NCBI RefSeq assembly: GCF_900343125.1
Contig: NZ_OPYL01000009.1
Coordinates: forward strand, 1-64,000
Source of the DNA: Dysgonomonas sp. Marseille-P4361
Lineage (GTDB): Bacteria; Bacteroidota; Bacteroidia; Bacteroidales; Dysgonomonadaceae
DNA length: 64,000 bases
Reading direction: 5' to 3'
The notes beneath the pieces were generated by a model. That model had not been told where the DNA came from and did no database searches. It saw only the letters and a list, made by a program, of their open reading frames with translations. The number at the start of each line of letters is the position of its first letter. Position 1 is the first letter of the stretch. Position numbers and translations under genes: made by a program. This document shows positions 54,709 through 64,000 of the stretch, piece by piece.

Positions 54709-57669
54709 TTATATTTCAGGCTTTAATATTGAACCTATATTTTTCTTTCCATTGATCTTTATTATCATTGGAGATGAAAAATGTACGTGTCGTATAAATT
54801 CAGATTCGTATATTGCTGGCTGTTCGTTCAAAAAGTCCTCATTAAAGATACCATCGTTTTCAAGGTATGGATTGATAGAAAAATAACCAACACCAAAAGA
54901 CGTCAGGTTTTGGAAGAAATGCGTTCCCTGACTTGGTTCTATCTTATAATTATCGAGAGCTAATTCTACTAGGATACGGGCATTCGATATTTGTGGCCAT
55001 TTAACGGGTATTCCTAACCAAGAGTCGCTACTACCCCATCTACCTGGACCTACAAGGATATAGTTTTTCTCTTGTTTTAAGAAGTTACTATTCAGATTAT
55101 CTATTTCAGATACAATTTTAGAATTGTTTATTGCATTGAAAGACTTCGTTTTTATATAGACAATATCATGAATATCATTAATAATGCCATGCCCTAAAGC
55201 ATTGTTAGAATGTAATATTTCGTCTTCTGGTTTTATTTGTGAAAGATCTTCTACTTGCAACTCCTTATTTTGAACTATTGGTCTGATCTGTAATAAGTAG
55301 AAAGAGCCCTCCCCTTTTTCTTTCAAATCAACAGCAAATTCGATTTCAACAGCACGTCCCATTTCCCGTTCACCAATTTGCAGAATTCTTTGTAGAATTT
55401 CCGCTAGAGGAAAAACATTATGTTGCAGAACATTGGCAAATGAAATTATCTTTCGTCCACTTTCATAATAACCGTCATAAATAACTTGATCTACAGGATC
55501 GTAGGTTGATGAAATATATCGGATAGAATTATCCTTTTCAGCATCCTTAATCGTTAATTTTAAAAGGTTAAAACCATCATCAGTAGTGAAGTTGTTATTT
55601 AAACCTCTCATATCCAATGCATAAAAAAAACGTTGTGTATCTCTCAATGCAAATTCGACGCTGCTAAGTTGTACTATATTATGCGGATGAGATGGCGAAA
55701 AACGTATACTAACTCCTCCCTCTACAATGTATTTTCCCAGTCCTAATACAATATTGGCAATTCCTTCTTCTGCTTTTTCGTTGCCAATAGGATAAAAATT
55801 TAATGATCGGGCTACCCCTGATATTGTTGGATAAAAATGATCACCATACCTTGTTCCAACAGCTTCTTGTATTACTATTGCCATTTTTTCTTGGTCAATA
55901 ATATTCTGAGTAGCTGCCATGTAAGTTTTACTATCTTTGTAAAATACAGATGCATAAACTGCTTTTATAGCCTTTCTTAATTGTTCAAGAGTATCCTCTT
56001 TGTTCTCGAGCATGGGAATCATGTAAGTGGCGTAAACTCCTGCAAAAGGCTGATAATGGGAGTCCTCTAGAAGACTTGAAGAACGAACTGCTATTGGAGA
56101 CTGAATCGTTTCGAGGAAAGCTATAAAATCATCTATTAGTCGCTCCGGTAATCTTGCCTCAATAAAATGTTCAAGTATTTCTTCATCAGTTTTATCCGAA
56201 AGAGCAATTGGATACAAATCGTTTGTTTCCATAAACTCATCAAAAATATCTGTACACAAGACTACGGTTCTTGGTATCTTGACAGGTATATTGTCATCGT
56301 CGTTTAGCTCCCAGTGTTCTTTTACAATATTATCCATAAAAGCAATGCTACGCCCTTTTCCTCCTATGGATCCATCCCCCATTCGTGCAAAATTGGAGAA
56401 CTCGTCGAAGCGATCTTTGTCAAAAATTGCTACTACTCCTGTATTTTTTACTTTACGATACTTGATTATCATATCGTAAATTAACTCCCTTGCTTCATCC
56501 ATGCTTTTGTAGTCTGTCACTTTTATACGTTTCAACCATTCGGCCATTGGGAACATGGCTCTGGAGTAGAAGAAACGAGAGAAGTGGTCATTCGACAAGT
56601 GGTAGATTAAAGACTCAGTAGGAATACTAAATATGTTTTTCTGTAGATCTTTAAGATTCCGTATTCTGAGTATTTCTTCTTTGGATTCTGGATTGACAAT
56701 AATGAAGTCACCAAAACCAAAGTTATTTATAACTTCTTTTTTTAGGTCTCTAGGAAAACTTTTCGAGTTCTTATCTATAAATGTACAACCAAGTTCATCT
56801 GCATATACTTTATTGGTGAGTTCAGAAGAAGTAAATACAATTGGTACAAATCGTTTTTGACTTCTCACCCATTTGGAGAAAGAGTAGCCAGCTAATTTTT
56901 CTTTAGTACCTCTGTGTGAATAGCTCATGTCGGTAACGACTCCTAATATATTGTTATAATAAGTAGTGTATATATCAACTGCTTCTTCGTAGGTACGGGC
57001 AAGCATTACTTTAGGACGGCCTCTCATGCGAAGCTTTTGTTGGTGTTCATTCAAGGCTTCTTTCGAGAAGTTGATAGATTCCTCCATAACGATCTTAAAC
57101 AATGTAGGCAGAGCAGAAGAGTAGAAACGGACAGAGTCTTCGATCAGAAGAACGATTTGCACTCCTACGCTCTCTGTGTCGTGTTCTACATTCATAGCAT
57201 CTTCCATCAGCTTTATAATGGCTAATAAAAGATCAGGATTGCCAAGCCAACTAAATACATAATCAACTCCTGATAGGTTTTCGTATGATAAACGCTTAGT
57301 TACTTCTCTCGAGAATGGTGTAAGTACTACAAAAGGAATATCCGGATACAGTTGTTTGACATGCTTAGCAGTAGCAAACATGTCAACATCATCCATATTC
57401 GGCATCTGGATGATTAATTCGTAGTGATTTTCTTCCAGTTCGGCTAAGGCCTCCTCTTCTGTAACTACCTGAGTAAAGCGAGGAGGATAGCTAAGGTTTA
57501 ATGAGGTATATTCATTAAAAATCTGTTCATCTATACGTCCATCATCTTCCAGCATGAAAGAGTCATATTTCGTAGCAATTAGTAGAACATTGAAGATGCG
57601 CTTAGTCATTAAGCTGGCAAAGGATGTATCTTTGAAGCGAAAAGCTTTTATATCTGGTAATTTTTCCAT
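54709..57669 (-). CDS. Receiver-domain protein with PEP/pyruvate-binding domain
   Basis: 986 residues. Residues 1-160 look like a degenerate receiver (VLLIATKYD, PFVVLTPFSRE, no acceptor Asp). Residues 170-305 look like a full receiver: LLIEDS (Glu177, Asp178), acceptor Asp247 in VVTDMSY, Thr/Ser at VFTSSE and Lys300 in FIDKNS. From about 440 the PEP/pyruvate-binding domain starts (GDGSIGGKGRSIAFM) and runs with AVRSSSLLEDS and IEFAVDLKEKGEGSF. No phospho-His swivel domain is obvious. The function is unknown; similar proteins occur in Bacteroidota. The start is ATG 57669; the longer frame has a poorer N-terminus. Last gene before tRNA-Cys, on its strand. Confidence 0.8.
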   Translation of the reverse strand: MEKLPDIKAFRFKDTSFASLMTKRIFNVLLIATKYDSFMLEDDGRIDEQIFNEYTSLNLSYPPRFTQVVTEEEALAELEENHYELIIQMPNMDDVDMFATAKHVKQLYPDIPFVVLTPFSREVTKRLSYENLSGVDYVFSWLGNPDLLLAIIKLMEDAMNVEHDTESVGVQIVLLIEDSVRFYSSALPTLFKIVMEESINFSKEALNEHQQKLRMRGRPKVMLARTYEEAVDIYTTYYNNILGVVTDMSYSHRGTKEKLAGYSFSKWVRSQKRFVPIVFTSSELTNKVYADELGCTFIDKNSKSFPRDLKKEVINNFGFGDFIIVNPESKEEILRIRNLKDLQKNIFSIPTESLIYHLSNDHFSRFFYSRAMFPMAEWLKRIKVTDYKSMDEARELIYDMIIKYRKVKNTGVVAIFDKDRFDEFSNFARMGDGSIGGKGRSIAFMDNIVKEHWELNDDDNIPVKIPRTVVLCTDIFDEFMETNDLYPIALSDKTDEEILEHFIEARLPERLIDDFIAFLETIQSPIAVRSSSLLEDSHYQPFAGVYATYMIPMLENKEDTLEQLRKAIKAVYASVFYKDSKTYMAATQNIIDQEKMAIVIQEAVGTRYGDHFYPTISGVARSLNFYPIGNEKAEEGIANIVLGLGKYIVEGGVSIRFSPSHPHNIVQLSSVEFALRDTQRFFYALDMRGLNNNFTTDDGFNLLKLTIKDAEKDNSIRYISSTYDPVDQVIYDGYYESGRKIISFANVLQHNVFPLAEILQRILQIGEREMGRAVEIEFAVDLKEKGEGSFYLLQIRPIVQNKELQVEDLSQIKPEDEILHSNNALGHGIINDIHDIVYIKTKSFNAINNSKIVSEIDNLNSNFLKQEKNYILVGPGRWGSSDSWLGIPVKWPQISNARILVELALDNYKIEPSQGTHFFQNLTSFGVGYFSINPYLENDGIFNEDFLNEQPAIYESEFIRHVHFSSPMIIKINGKKNIGSILKPEI

Positions 57670-57704
57670 AAAACTTATTTTGAGGGAGCAATATAATAAA
57701 AGAA

Positions 57705-57735
57705 AGAGCTGAATGATATAATTCCATTCAGCTCT
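57705..57735 (-). terminator. Terminator of the bamD-omega-DUF4293 unit
   Basis: AGAGCTGAATG (57705-57715) with CATTCAGCTCT (57725-57735), nine-base loop, 35 bases after the DUF4293 stop. Confidence 0.85.
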
Positions 57736-57769
57736 CAAATATAATATATATTATTTTGTTGATCTGCTT

Positions 57770-58228
57770 TTAACGTATGCGATCTAGAGATTTTACTAAT
57801 TTCTCATCTTTTTTTATTCTGGTCATTGCCAGTAAATCAAAGATTAGAGCCAATACAGGAAGTATTATTCCAAATTGAATATTTAAATTATAATCACTCT
57901 CTAGTTTGCTCAGATAGGCATTAAGATATACCAAAGTTGCAATGAAATAAACAACAATAGATAAAGCTGTTATAAGTGCTATATTTATCTGTAATTTTCT
58001 CTTTTTGAATAAAAAGATATTGATAAAAGCTAATAAACTGCTAATAATACCAAATGTAAGAATTCCCCATGTAGGATATTCTGCATTAAACATTTTTCCT
58101 ATTCCAAAAGAATGAAAAGTCAGAGCTAGTTTACCTCCTTCAACAATTTCGAATAATGGACAGAATACGGCAGAAGCCATAAATATAGCTGTCAACAATA
58201 AGAATATTGTCTGAATACGTTGTATCAT
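57770..58228 (-). CDS. DUF4293 membrane protein
   Basis: 152 residues, four membrane helices (beginning MIQRIQTIFLLLTAIFMASA), basic C-terminus. DUF4293 is a Bacteroidota family of unknown function that typically follows the omega-like gene, as here (3-base gap). Confidence 0.8.
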   Translation of the reverse strand: MIQRIQTIFLLLTAIFMASAVFCPLFEIVEGGKLALTFHSFGIGKMFNAEYPTWGILTFGIISSLLAFINIFLFKKRKLQINIALITALSIVVYFIATLVYLNAYLSKLESDYNLNIQFGIILPVLALIFDLLAMTRIKKDEKLVKSLDRIR

Positions 58229-58231
58229 TTC

Positions 58232-58564
58232 TTAGAAGTTATCTTTGTCCTTGTTTGGATTTCTGTAATAAAGTTTTCCTTCTGTAAATTCTTGAGCTGC
58301 AATTAGAGTTGGTTTAGGCAACTTCTCATAGTAACGAGAAATTTCGATTTGCTCTCTGTTTTCAAAAACCTCTTCAAGATTGTCGTTGTAAGATGCAAAT
58401 TCTTGTAGTTTTTTATCCAAGTCTTGCTTCATTTCAACAGAAATCTGATTTGCACGTTTTCCTATAATTCTAACAGTTTCGTATACATTGCCAGTCTCTT
58501 CAGATAGGCTCATCATATCTCTAGTTACTGTATTAGTTGGAGCATTTGACTTTCTATAATCCAT
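58232..58564 (-). CDS. RNA polymerase omega-like subunit (Rpb6 type)
   Basis: 110 residues. Rpb6/omega pattern: NVYETVRIIGKRANQISVEM near the front and KPTLIAAQEFTEGKLYYRN at the end. Omega stabilises the RNA polymerase core. The Bacteroidota form is divergent in the middle. It lies between bamD and the DUF4293 gene. Confidence 0.85.
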   Translation of the reverse strand: MDYRKSNAPTNTVTRDMMSLSEETGNVYETVRIIGKRANQISVEMKQDLDKKLQEFASYNDNLEEVFENREQIEISRYYEKLPKPTLIAAQEFTEGKLYYRNPNKDKDNF

Positions 58565-58594
58565 ATTACCTTAATTTATATATAAATTGATTTT

Positions 58595-59446
58595 TTATTT
58601 ACTTAATTCTTCTTGTACCGATTCGTTTGCTATTTCATCTATTTCTTGTCCTAATGCTTTTAGCGCACGACGATAATATTTTTCAGATTCTTTTGTGTAT
58701 TGTCCTTCAGGGAACATATTCTTGTAATTGAAATGCTCATCAATCAGGTCACGATAACGACCTTCTCTTTTTTCTTCGATACTATTTTCTGCTAATTCAA
58801 ATTTTGAACGAACGATTAATATTTGGAATTCCTCGGTGAAGGCAGAGAAAGGATAACTCTTCAATGCTTCTCTGGCTGTAACAACACAAGCGTCGTAGTT
58901 ATTGCCCATATATAGTCCTAAATTGTAATACAGACGAGCAGCTAATAGCTCTTTATAAGCTAGTTTCTCTTGAAGTTTGAAGATCAAATCCATTGCTTCC
59001 GGAGCTTTCTCGCTTTGAGGAAAATATTCTAAGAAGCTATTGAATTCCTGAATACTTTTTATCGTATTTGTTTGATCTAGTCTAACATCTGGAGAATCTA
59101 AATATAGACCATATGCGGAATTGAAACGGGCTAACTCAGTATAATCTCCTTTAGGGAACTTGTTGTAATATCGACTGTAATATGTACTGGCTGTAGGATA
59201 GTCGCCGTCGTAGAAGTAAGACTGGGCCAATAGAAATAATATCTCCTGTTCTTTAGGAGAACCCATATATACTGTTAAGATTTCATCTAATAAAGTCGCA
59301 GTCCTGCCATACTTTTTCTCATCAAAATACTTTTTTGCATAAGTATATTTTAGTTCTGCATCTCTACTTTTTAATATTTTATTATATTCTCCACACGAAG
59401 AAAATAATATAGTCAATAACAGTACTCCCAGAATTTTAATTTTCAT
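58595..59446 (-). CDS. bamD: Outer-membrane assembly lipoprotein BamD
   Basis: 283 residues. Lipoprotein signal peptide MKIKILGVLLLTILFSSC with the lipobox Cys, followed by TPRs: LLAQSYFYDGDYPTASTYYS, FPKGDYTELARFNSAYGLY and similar. BamD is the essential accessory of the BamA machine. The start is ATG 59446, since the in-frame upstream codon is TTG. First gene of the bamD-omega-DUF4293 unit. Confidence 0.92.
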   Translation of the reverse strand: MKIKILGVLLLTILFSSCGEYNKILKSRDAELKYTYAKKYFDEKKYGRTATLLDEILTVYMGSPKEQEILFLLAQSYFYDGDYPTASTYYSRYYNKFPKGDYTELARFNSAYGLYLDSPDVRLDQTNTIKSIQEFNSFLEYFPQSEKAPEAMDLIFKLQEKLAYKELLAARLYYNLGLYMGNNYDACVVTAREALKSYPFSAFTEEFQILIVRSKFELAENSIEEKREGRYRDLIDEHFNYKNMFPEGQYTKESEKYYRRALKALGQEIDEIANESVQEELSK

Positions 59447-59539
59447 CCTACTCAAAATTAGTTTGCAAATTTACACAAAGCTTTTATATTATAAAAATAA
59501 ACTTTTATAATTATGTTTTTTTTGAAAATAAGCGCTGTC

Positions 59540-60754
59540 TTATTCAAACATTGTAACAACGCGTTTTACACCTTCTATGAACTTGTCTATTTCTTCTTTA
59601 GTGTTATAGAAAGCAAACGATGCTCTTACAGTACCTTCTATACCAAGCTCTTCCATCAATGGTTGAGCGCAGTGGTGTCCGGTGCGAACAGCTATTCCCA
59701 TCTTGTCTAGCAACATACCCATATCATAATGGTGAATGTTTCCTACTAAGAACGAAACGACACTGCATTTATTATCAGAAGTACCAAATATACGAATGTT
59801 ATTTATTTTAGTAAGCTCGTCTGTACAATACTTTAATAATTGATCTTCGTATGCTTTTATCGAATCTAGACCAATGCTTTTTATGTAATCAATAGCTTTA
59901 GCTAGAGCGATAACATCAGGATAGTTTGGTGTGCCTGCCTCAAATTTGAAAGGTAAATCGTTGAATGTTGTCTTTTTGAACGAGACTTGGCTTATCATTT
60001 CACCTCCTCCCTGATAAGGGGGCATTTGATTCAGCCACTTCTCTTTTCCGTACAATACCCCTACTCCATTCGGACCATATAATTTATGTCCCGAGAAAAC
60101 GAGAAAGTCACAATCTAGTTTTTGAACATCTATTTCGATATGTTGTACTGACTGTGCAGCATCGATAAGAACAGGGATGTCGTGACTGTGAGCTATAGAG
60201 ACAATCTCTTCTATAGGATTTATAGTACCCAGTACATTCGATACATGCATGACCGATATAAGGCGAGTTCTTGGAGTAATGAGTTTCTTCATTTCGTCCA
60301 ACATAAGCTCTCCTTTATCGTTGATAGGTATAACTCTAAGTTTAATTCCTCTAATCGTCTCTTGTAGCTGCCACGATACAATATTTGCATGATGTTCCAT
60401 TGCCGAAATGATGATTTCATCACCTTCGGAGCAGAACTGTTGACAAAAACTATGGGCTACTAGATTGATTGACTCTGTTGTACCTTTGGTGAAGATAATC
60501 TCTTTACTATGCTCTGCATTAATGAATTGCTGTACAACAATACGAGATTCTTCAGCCAAATCGGTAGCTACCTGGCTTAAATGATGTACACCACGATGCA
60601 CATTTGCATTCGTGGTGTAATATATTTTTTCTATTTCTTCTACTACGCACTTTGGTTTCTGTGTAGTGGCTCCATTATCTAGATAAATAAGGGGTTTACC
60701 ATAAACAGTAGTGGAAAGTATAGGAAAGTCGGCTCTAATTTTTTCTACATTCAT
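59540..60754 (-). CDS. sufS: Cysteine desulfurase SufS
   Basis: 404 residues. PLP lysine Lys224 in SGHKLYGPNG, catalytic Cys362 in RTGHHCAQPL (type II SufS form). It mobilises sulfur from cysteine for Fe-S assembly. The gene is 62 bases downstream of sufD on the same strand; a hairpin lies between them. Confidence 0.95.
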   Translation of the reverse strand: MNVEKIRADFPILSTTVYGKPLIYLDNGATTQKPKCVVEEIEKIYYTTNANVHRGVHHLSQVATDLAEESRIVVQQFINAEHSKEIIFTKGTTESINLVAHSFCQQFCSEGDEIIISAMEHHANIVSWQLQETIRGIKLRVIPINDKGELMLDEMKKLITPRTRLISVMHVSNVLGTINPIEEIVSIAHSHDIPVLIDAAQSVQHIEIDVQKLDCDFLVFSGHKLYGPNGVGVLYGKEKWLNQMPPYQGGGEMISQVSFKKTTFNDLPFKFEAGTPNYPDVIALAKAIDYIKSIGLDSIKAYEDQLLKYCTDELTKINNIRIFGTSDNKCSVVSFLVGNIHHYDMGMLLDKMGIAVRTGHHCAQPLMEELGIEGTVRASFAFYNTKEEIDKFIEGVKRVVTMFE

Positions 60755-60770
60755 AGTTGTGAGAAAAATA

Positions 60771-60800
60771 GTTACTAGCCAAGAATGTTGAACTAGTAAC
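60771..60800 (-). terminator. Weak hairpin between sufD and sufS
   Basis: GTTACTAG (60771-60778) and CTAGTAAC (60793-60800) pair around a 14-base loop. No T tract; it may modulate the sufD-sufS transcript. Confidence 0.35.
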
Positions 60801-60816
60801 TAAACTTTATTTATGA

Positions 60817-62157
60817 TTATTTGCAAATTTCGCAATTACCACAACGTGCTCTTTCTCCTTTGAAACGTTTTTCAACCAATTCGGTCAAACGTTCTTTAAG
60901 GCTGTCGATGCGAACATGCTCTAAGACTCCTGCAGCAAAGGCCTGCATAAGCATCAAGCGTGCATTCTCTTCAGAGATACCTCTTGATCTTAAATAGAAC
61001 AATGCTTCTTCATCTAGCTGTCCTGTAGTAAGACCATGAGAACATTTCACGTCATCGGCATATATTTCCAACTGTGGCTTCGCGTACATGCGAGCATTAG
61101 GAGAAACACACAGATTGTTGTTTGACTGGTATGCCATTGTTTTTTGTGCATCTTTCTCTACTCTGATACGCCCGCAGAATGAACCTGTAGCTTCATCTTG
61201 TAAAACATATTTGAATAACTGTGTACTTGTACAGTTAGGCACAAGATGGTCTAAGAATGCAAAGTTGTCAACATACTGATTTCGGTCAGCAATTATCATT
61301 CCACATACATATGCTTCTGCATGTTCGCCAGATAATTTCACATTAAAGTTATTACGGCTAACACCTGTATTGAATGTCAAATTGTTTGCTAATACGCTCG
61401 AAGATTCCATCTGTTTAACAAATGTATTTGTCAGACGTGTTACTTTGTCGGAATTTTCTTCCATGTCGTAATAGTCTACTATTGCATTCCTTCCGGCGAA
61501 TATCTCTGTCACCTGAGTAACTAAGAATTGTGATTCATCAACAGTATGATCGCAAATTAGCAACTTCACTTGAGCATCATCTTCTGCAATGATAAGTATG
61601 CGGCGATTAACCAAGTAGTTGAACTTACTTTTTAGTATATTGATCAACTGTATTGGTTGTTCTACGATGACACCTTTTGGTACATAGATAACAAACCCGT
61701 CTTGTACAAACATTGTATTGAATGCTGTAACACTAGGTTTTTCCATATCTGCAATTTGTCCGTAGTAAGTAGCAAAAACTTCCGGATATTGTACCGAAAA
61801 ATCACTTAAACTACCAACAAACACTCCGTTAGGGTATTCTATTTGGGGTAAGTGTTCTGTATGAAACAGATCGTTTAGTACGAAATAAGTATTGGTTGTT
61901 AAATCGGGTACTTCGCACTTAAATGCTGTATATGGATTCCCTTTGAAAGGGACTCTGTTTATATTCAATGCATAATCAGGCAGGAATTCTGCAGCAACAT
62001 CCAGATAAAGATAATCCTCCAGTTTTTTTGTAGGAAATCCTTGTTCCTTGAATACCTCAAAAGCTTTATCGCGCATGCTATTTAACCCCGGAGTAGACTT
62101 ACTGTCTATAGTCTCTCTGTATTGGTTAAATATGTCTATATATTGAGATTCTATCAT
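60817..62157 (-). CDS. sufD: Fe-S assembly protein SufD
   Basis: 446 residues of the SufB/SufD beta-helix family: NNFNVKLSGEHAEAYVCGMI, the FKYVLQDEATGSFCGRIRVE region, and the DDVKCSHGLTTGQLDEEALF core; the tail has CGNCEICK. SufD forms the SufBCD scaffold with SufC. Its start overlaps the sufC stop by one base (TAATG). Confidence 0.95.
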   Translation of the reverse strand: MIESQYIDIFNQYRETIDSKSTPGLNSMRDKAFEVFKEQGFPTKKLEDYLYLDVAAEFLPDYALNINRVPFKGNPYTAFKCEVPDLTTNTYFVLNDLFHTEHLPQIEYPNGVFVGSLSDFSVQYPEVFATYYGQIADMEKPSVTAFNTMFVQDGFVIYVPKGVIVEQPIQLINILKSKFNYLVNRRILIIAEDDAQVKLLICDHTVDESQFLVTQVTEIFAGRNAIVDYYDMEENSDKVTRLTNTFVKQMESSSVLANNLTFNTGVSRNNFNVKLSGEHAEAYVCGMIIADRNQYVDNFAFLDHLVPNCTSTQLFKYVLQDEATGSFCGRIRVEKDAQKTMAYQSNNNLCVSPNARMYAKPQLEIYADDVKCSHGLTTGQLDEEALFYLRSRGISEENARLMLMQAFAAGVLEHVRIDSLKERLTELVEKRFKGERARCGNCEICK

Positions 62158-62915
62158 TATTGAAAATCTTTAATAATCCAGTCGTAACCTTTCTTTTCTA
62201 GTTCTAAAGCTAATTCAGGACCAGCTGTTTTCACTATTCTTCCTTTGTATAGGACATGAACAATGTCAGGCTTGATATAGTCAAGAAGACGTTGATAGTG
62301 AGTGATTACTACTGTAGCATTATCTTTTCTTCTTAGCTTGTTGACACCATTTGCAACGATGCGTAAAGCGTCAATATCCAGACCTGAATCTGTTTCGTCC
62401 AGTATAGCTAATTTAGGTTCTAGCATAGCCATTTGGAAAATCTCGTTACGTTTTTTCTCCCCACCCGAGAAACCTTCATTAACAGAACGTCCTGCCAAGT
62501 CTTTATCTAGTTCTACCAGTTCTCTTTTCTCTTTTATAAGCTTAAGAAATTCAGATGCTGCTATTGGTTCTTCGCCTCTGAACTTACGAATTTCGTTTAA
62601 TGAAGCGCGCATGAAATTTGTCATGCTTACCCCTGGTATTTCTACCGGATATTGGAAACTTAGGAATAGTCCCTCTCTCGCTCTGTCTTCCGGATCTAGA
62701 TCTAATAAGTCATGTCCTCTAAAGTCTATTTCACCCTCTGTTACTTCAAAGTTAGGGTTTCCTACAAGCACAGAAGCAAGTGTACTTTTTCCGGCACCAT
62801 TTGGTCCCATAATAGCATGAATCTCACCTTCATTAACTTCTAAATTTAATCCTCTTAGAATTTCCTTGCCTTCAACGTTTGCATGCAAGTTTTTTATGTT
62901 TAATAAATTCGCCAT
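62157..62915 (-). CDS. sufC: Fe-S assembly ATPase SufC
   Basis: 252 residues. Walker A GPNGAGKST, signature GFSGGEKKRNEIFQMAML and Walker B LAILDETDSGLD. SufC powers the SufBCD complex. It is the first gene of the cluster here; sufB, which usually precedes it, is absent from the window. Confidence 0.96.
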   Translation of the reverse strand: MANLLNIKNLHANVEGKEILRGLNLEVNEGEIHAIMGPNGAGKSTLASVLVGNPNFEVTEGEIDFRGHDLLDLDPEDRAREGLFLSFQYPVEIPGVSMTNFMRASLNEIRKFRGEEPIAASEFLKLIKEKRELVELDKDLAGRSVNEGFSGGEKKRNEIFQMAMLEPKLAILDETDSGLDIDALRIVANGVNKLRRKDNATVVITHYQRLLDYIKPDIVHVLYKGRIVKTAGPELALELEKKGYDWIIKDFQ

Positions 62916-62984
62916 TATATTTTTTATTAATAAAATTCAAAATCTCAGTGTTTTACTACGTGATTAACACTAAGAAGCCGTTTT

Positions 62985-63002
62985 AGTTCAAAGTTTTGAA
63001 CT
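62985..63002. promoter_or_regulatory. Palindrome upstream of sufC
   Basis: Perfect AGTTCAAA-GT-TTTGAACT, 70 bases before the sufC start. A possible operator; no promoter boxes with correct spacing could be fitted. Confidence 0.4.
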
Positions 63003-63033
63003 TTCGAATGCAAAATTAATAAATAAAAAAGAA

Positions 63034-63058
63034 AATAGCTTGTTTATCACAAGCTATT
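63034..63058 (-). terminator. Terminator of the xth gene
   Basis: AATAGCTTG / CAAGCTATT with a seven-base loop and a T-rich tract on the minus strand, 41 bases after the xth stop. Confidence 0.8.
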
Positions 63059-63099
63059 AGTTATTTATTAAATCTATATCTAGATTCTTTTGTTTTGTT

Positions 63100-63864
63100 T
63101 TATATATCGAGATCGACAACAACCGGGCAATGATCCGAAAAATCAATCTCATTTAAAATTTTGGCACCTTTAAGACGGTGTTTTGCTTCTTCTGTAATAA
63201 TATGATAGTCGATGCGCCATCCTAAGTTTTTGCCTCTGGCGCCTGCTCTGTAGCTCCACCAACTATACTTCTCCGGACTCTGGTCATATACCCTAAATGT
63301 ATCTATCATACCACTGTCGATAAATTCATCGAACCACTGACGTTCTTCGGGCAAGAATCCAGAACTTTTTGTATGACGTTCAGGATGGTTTATATCAATC
63401 GGTTTGTGACAAATATTGTAGTCTCCGCAGATTAATAATTGTGGTCTCGTTTTTCTGAGGTCGTTGATAAAATTGGTGAAGTCTGCTAAGAATTCCATTT
63501 TGAAATCTTGGCGTATATCTCCCATCGTTCCTGATGGAATATATACACAGATAACGGTCATATCTCCATAATCGGCACGTAATACACGACCTTCTTTATC
63601 ATAGACTGGATTATCCATTCCAATCTTTACAAAATCAGGTTTCTGTTTCGTTAGGATCCCTACCCCACTATATCCTTTTTTCTCTGCGGAATGGAAGTAA
63701 TAATGGTAGCCTAATGATTGAATTGTAAGAAGATTGATCTGATCTTCCATGGCTTTTATTTCCTGTAAACATAGAATATCCGGAGACTCTTGTTCGATCC
63801 ATTGGTACAGGCCTTTGTTTACTGCAGCACGTATGCCGTTTACATTATATGATATTATTTTCAT
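63100..63864 (-). CDS. xth: Exodeoxyribonuclease III (AP endonuclease)
   Basis: 254 residues. EEP-family residues: SYNVNGIRA at the start, LQEIKA (Glu), YIPSGTMGD, the GDYNICH motif (Asp, Asn) and the final [10 protein letters not shown] (Asp-His). It repairs abasic sites and 3' ends. It lies 4 bases after the partial ABC ATPase gene, so probably cotranscribed. Confidence 0.93.
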   Translation of the reverse strand: MKIISYNVNGIRAAVNKGLYQWIEQESPDILCLQEIKAMEDQINLLTIQSLGYHYYFHSAEKKGYSGVGILTKQKPDFVKIGMDNPVYDKEGRVLRADYGDMTVICVYIPSGTMGDIRQDFKMEFLADFTNFINDLRKTRPQLLICGDYNICHKPIDINHPERHTKSSGFLPEERQWFDEFIDSGMIDTFRVYDQSPEKYSWWSYRAGARGKNLGWRIDYHIITEEAKHRLKGAKILNEIDFSDHCPVVVDLDI

Positions 63865-63868
63865 TTTT

Positions 63869-64000
63869 TTAAGTAAGTTTGATTCCTTCGTTTTCGGCAG
63901 CTTTCACTTTTTTGAACAGGTCTGAAGCAAATACAAAATCGTTAAAATCTTCATTTGTAGAAGACATAACATCTTTACTTGTGCCCTGCCATTCTAGGTG
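63869..64000 (-). CDS. C-terminal end of an ABC transporter ATPase (partial)
   Basis: 43 residues up to the stop, cut by the window edge; ends [20 protein letters not shown], then [19 protein letters not shown]. This resembles the tail of MlaF-type ABC ATPases of Bacteroidota as I recall it, but the motif-bearing part lies outside the window. Confidence 0.4.
   Translation of the reverse strand, partial: HLEWQGTSKDVMSSTNEDFNDFVFASDLFKKVKAAENEGIKLT

Overview
The window is chromosomal DNA of a Bacteroidota bacterium, most like an AT-rich Bacteroidales of the Dysgonomonas type. That is inferred from gene content (MreBCD-PBP2-RodA downstream of purH, long-form PurM, FISUMP and DUF3857 proteins, BamD-omega-DUF4293, Suf genes) and from promoter boxes of the Bacteroidota form TAnnTTTG. 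The tail of an rRNA operon (5S) opens the window.

Layout. 1-15,100: 5S rRNA, a tiny Cys/Lys-rich exported protein, then minus-strand housekeeping genes (purM, ROK glucokinase, meaB, a TPR protein with gyrA, and a DUF4105 / alkaline-phosphatase-fold / secA unit). 15,100-24,050: nitroreductase, pyrD-pyrK, tryptophanase, an XRE regulator with a palindrome-rich upstream region, a C69 dipeptidase and a FecCD-type permease/ATPase pair. 24,059-31,516: purH-mreBCD-mrdA-rodA, read as a cell-shape operon. 31,696-44,785: two overlapping DUF3857/transglutaminase genes, an acetyltransferase, a CPA2 antiporter, sucCD, a FISUMP protein and a TPR-AraC membrane regulator. 54,618-64,000: tRNA-Cys with its promoter, a receiver plus PEP/pyruvate-binding protein, bamD-omega-DUF4293, sufCDS, xth and the end of an ABC ATPase.

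The most interesting region is a compact integrated element of about 9.7 kb (44,846-54,540) in the 3' end of tRNA-Cys. It is bounded by 13-bp direct repeats. A pair of TGTGCAA repeats, which look like integrase arm sites, lies inside each end. It carries a tyrosine integrase, two excisionase-like HTH proteins, a winged-helix protein, a terminase small-subunit-like protein preceded by a GC-rich hairpin, a tail-fibre-like protein, a divergently transcribed XRE repressor switch, a replication protein split at an 11-bp tandem repeat, and an origin-like noncoding stretch. A counter-oriented cassette of three small genes sits in the middle. No capsid, portal, large terminase, tape measure or lysis gene is present. 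This is the architecture expected of a phage satellite (PICI-like) rather than a complete prophage, although a deleted prophage remains possible.

How the parts may work together (inference): the XRE protein holds two divergent promoters off; on derepression the rightward operon makes the replication protein that acts on the adjacent origin-like region; Int with an HTH_17 protein excises the element; the TerS-like protein and the GC-rich site would redirect a helper phage's packaging; the fibre gene could alter the receptor specificity of borrowed particles. The current copy has a frameshift in the replication gene that one additional 11-bp repeat unit would repair.
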